This document shows, piece after piece, positions 62,260-64,000 of a stretch of DNA of 64,000 nt. Both the position numbers and the translations under genes were made by a program. Position 1 is the first letter of the stretch; every line of letters starts with the position of its first letter. The notes beneath the pieces are model-generated. The model saw only the letters and a list, made by a program, of their open reading frames with translations. It was not told the DNA's origin and searched no databases. Origin of the DNA: Coriaria nepalensis (taxonomy: Eukaryota; Streptophyta; Magnoliopsida; Cucurbitales; Coriariaceae); the NCBI GenBank assembly GCA_027186245.1, contig CP114484.1:1872501-1936500 (forward strand), given 5' to 3'.

Positions 62260-63877
62260 TCATGAGAATAAGGATCTACTTTTGTTGCGTTCCAGCCGAG
62301 CTTCTCTCTGGAACAGAAAAAGAAACAAGAACAAAAACACAGACTCAATAATCATGTAGAGAGATGTATTACCATTGAAGAAAATGTTCGCAACAATTGA
62401 AGCCTTCGACCATTATATTTGAGTTAAGAAAAGAAGAAAAAAGAAATGAAATGGAAAGATTGTTATTCTATCGAGATGAGAACTGTATCATTAATCAACC
62501 AAACTCATCGAATCAAGCACCGCAGCTGATATCATAAGAAATAGGTTCTAAAATAGGCATCTTGCTTTCAGAGGGCTCGAAATGAAGGGAAATGTCGAGT
62601 AATGGGGTATATAATTACATGAAGCTTCATATATGCTCATTGTATCAACACCGGAAGATTTACATAACAAAATAAGTGGTTTTGAACTTTTAATGGCACT
62701 ACAAAAAGGGACAATATGTTCATAATATTACAAAGACAGTAACTAATTCATTTTTTTTGTTTGTTACATTGGTAAAGATGTTAAGATCTCTGTGTGTTCA
62801 TGCATAGATTTTCACTAGTGGTTAAGGTTTTCAAAATAAAGAGATTGCATGTGAGGAATTCTAACCAGAGATGGCATGGCATTTTCACTAGAGATTGAAG
62901 AACACCAAATGCATGTAAAGTCCACGAACTAACAAAATCAAAGAAAGAAGGTGCGGTTTCCAAAGCCAACGTTCTATATCCAAATTCAACAAAAAACCTC
63001 AATGTTACTAGTAAAAGAGATGTTTATTAACTAAGCTTACACGTTTAGCAACCTGAACAATCCCAAGGTTTGTCCATATGGATACTCACAAGGCCAATAA
63101 GCTCATCTTAACATGCAAAGAACAAGACGCGATAAATAATGTAAAACAAAATTGAATTCTAATCCGTACTTGATAGTGTGTATTAGTAGTGGTTAATCCT
63201 AAACCCAAAAACGAGAACCAGAACTAGTACTCAACATCCGGTTCTAAATCCTAGTTTTCTCATCACTTTAAATGCCACAGAGAATTTCAAAGAAACAAAA
63301 TAACTATTAAAAACATATATAAAAAAAAATGAAACAACTAATACCTCCTTTTTCTTGCATTCCTTATAAACATCAAAATGTTCTTGACATTTACTCTTGT
63401 TTGAGTTGTATTCTTCAAGACCTACAAATGTTTTCCAGGAAAGAAGAGTTTTCAATTCACCATTAAAACTTATTTAACAAAGAGCAAGTAAAAGCTAATT
63501 CATGCCTTTTTTTTTTCTTCCTACGAAGAAAAAAAAATCAAACTAATCATACAGTATCGATCAGTCCGTCGTTATGTAACAGATAATCAATCAATCTTAT
63601 GCAAATAGCATATATACTGAATCGATATTTCAATACAATGATAGAGCTAAAATGCATCTCATATATACAAGAACAATGATCATTCCGGATAAAATTCGTA
63701 TAACCAAAATATACAACGATTAAGAGAATAAAAAAGAGGGCAAGAGAGAGAGTGGAGAAATTGAAGTGATAGGTGATAGAGCTTACATTTGAGAGAAGCA
63801 GTGTATTGAGGATAACATTGAGAATCGGAAATTCTTGCAGCACTTGGATATGACGGTGTGGAAGCTTTAGACGCCAT
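62260..63877 (-). CDS. COX23: Cytochrome c oxidase assembly factor COX23 (twin CX9C)
   Basis: Three exons, 63877-63787, 63421-63345 and 62307-62260, encode 71 residues. Two CX9C motifs define the CHCH fold: CYPQYTASLKC across the exon 1-2 junction and CQEHFDVYKEC in exon 2. The protein begins MASKASTPSYPSAARISDSQ and ends REARLERNKSRSLFS, matching plant COX23. COX23 resides in the mitochondrial intermembrane space, is imported through the Mia40/Erv1 relay using these cysteines, and supports cytochrome c oxidase assembly and copper homeostasis. The small size and tiny last exon make it easy to miss. ATG at 63877 is chosen because the next upstream in-frame codons give no conserved sequence. 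Intact; promoter continues to the window edge. Confidence 0.9.
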
Positions 63878-64000
63878 GGATAACTTCAAGCTACTACTCT
63901 CTCTCAGATCAAAGAGGCGAATTGGATCTTTTGGGCCGCTTTATTAATTTGCCGCCATTTGTTGTTGGGCTGCAGAAGGTAGCCCAAGCCCAGAATAATT
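63878..64000 (-). other. Upstream region of COX23
   Basis: Leader and promoter of COX23, cut by the window edge. A CT-rich tract (63894-63906) lies just upstream of the start. Confidence 0.6.

Overview
This is nuclear DNA of a eudicot plant. Genes are split by short AT-rich GT-AG introns, intergenic DNA is AT-rich and full of microsatellites, and the proteins are typical angiosperm families (RIN4, RALF, NIPA, BAHD, cytosolic SHMT, plant GT77-like transferases). I cannot name the species.

Layout from left to right. 1-3717 (-): O-fucosyltransferase-like gene running off the left edge, with a 1.2-kb foldback Mutator-like element (1032-2233) in one intron. 5082-7224 (+): decayed ARPC4 copy. 7712-8821 (+): small mitochondrial coiled-coil protein resembling mS26. 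10200-11449 (+): RIN4-like immune hub protein. 11748-15691 (-): BGAL9-like beta-galactosidase pseudogene. 15886-18466 (+): 412-aa coiled-coil protein of unknown function. 18957-21261 (-): NIPA-type magnesium transporter. About 22-27.3 kb: gene-poor, holding a 0.45-kb tandem duplication and a DUF1985 transposon relic. 27816-31778 (+): 982-aa SR-like RNA-binding protein of the IRR type. 34924-35570 (+): DNAJ20-like pseudogene. 37021-39610 (-): CER2/CER26-like BAHD protein. 41901-42617 (+): mitochondrial glycine-rich RRM protein. 43472-44918 (-): WEX exonuclease pseudogene. 45338-48019 (+): RAD50 pseudogene. 48658-50530 (-): intact cytosolic SHMT. 51911-53721 (+): frameshifted SAHH. 54608-55003 (-): RALF peptide precursor. 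55883-60927 (-): tandem cluster of GT77-like transferases (one intact, one with stops, one fragment). 62260-63877 (-): COX23.

The striking window-wide feature is the mixture of intact genes with decayed but intron-containing copies of genes that are usually single-copy or essential (ARPC4, RAD50, WEX, SAHH, BGAL9, DNAJ20). Retained introns rule out retroposition. The simplest reading is one of two homoeologous segments left by a whole-genome duplication, undergoing fractionation, with working copies elsewhere. I found no convincing tRNA, rRNA or CRISPR array, and no operon-like new system. The best leads are the foldback element, the periodic RS domain, the fractionation pattern, the unrecognised coiled-coil gene and the rearranged transferase cluster.
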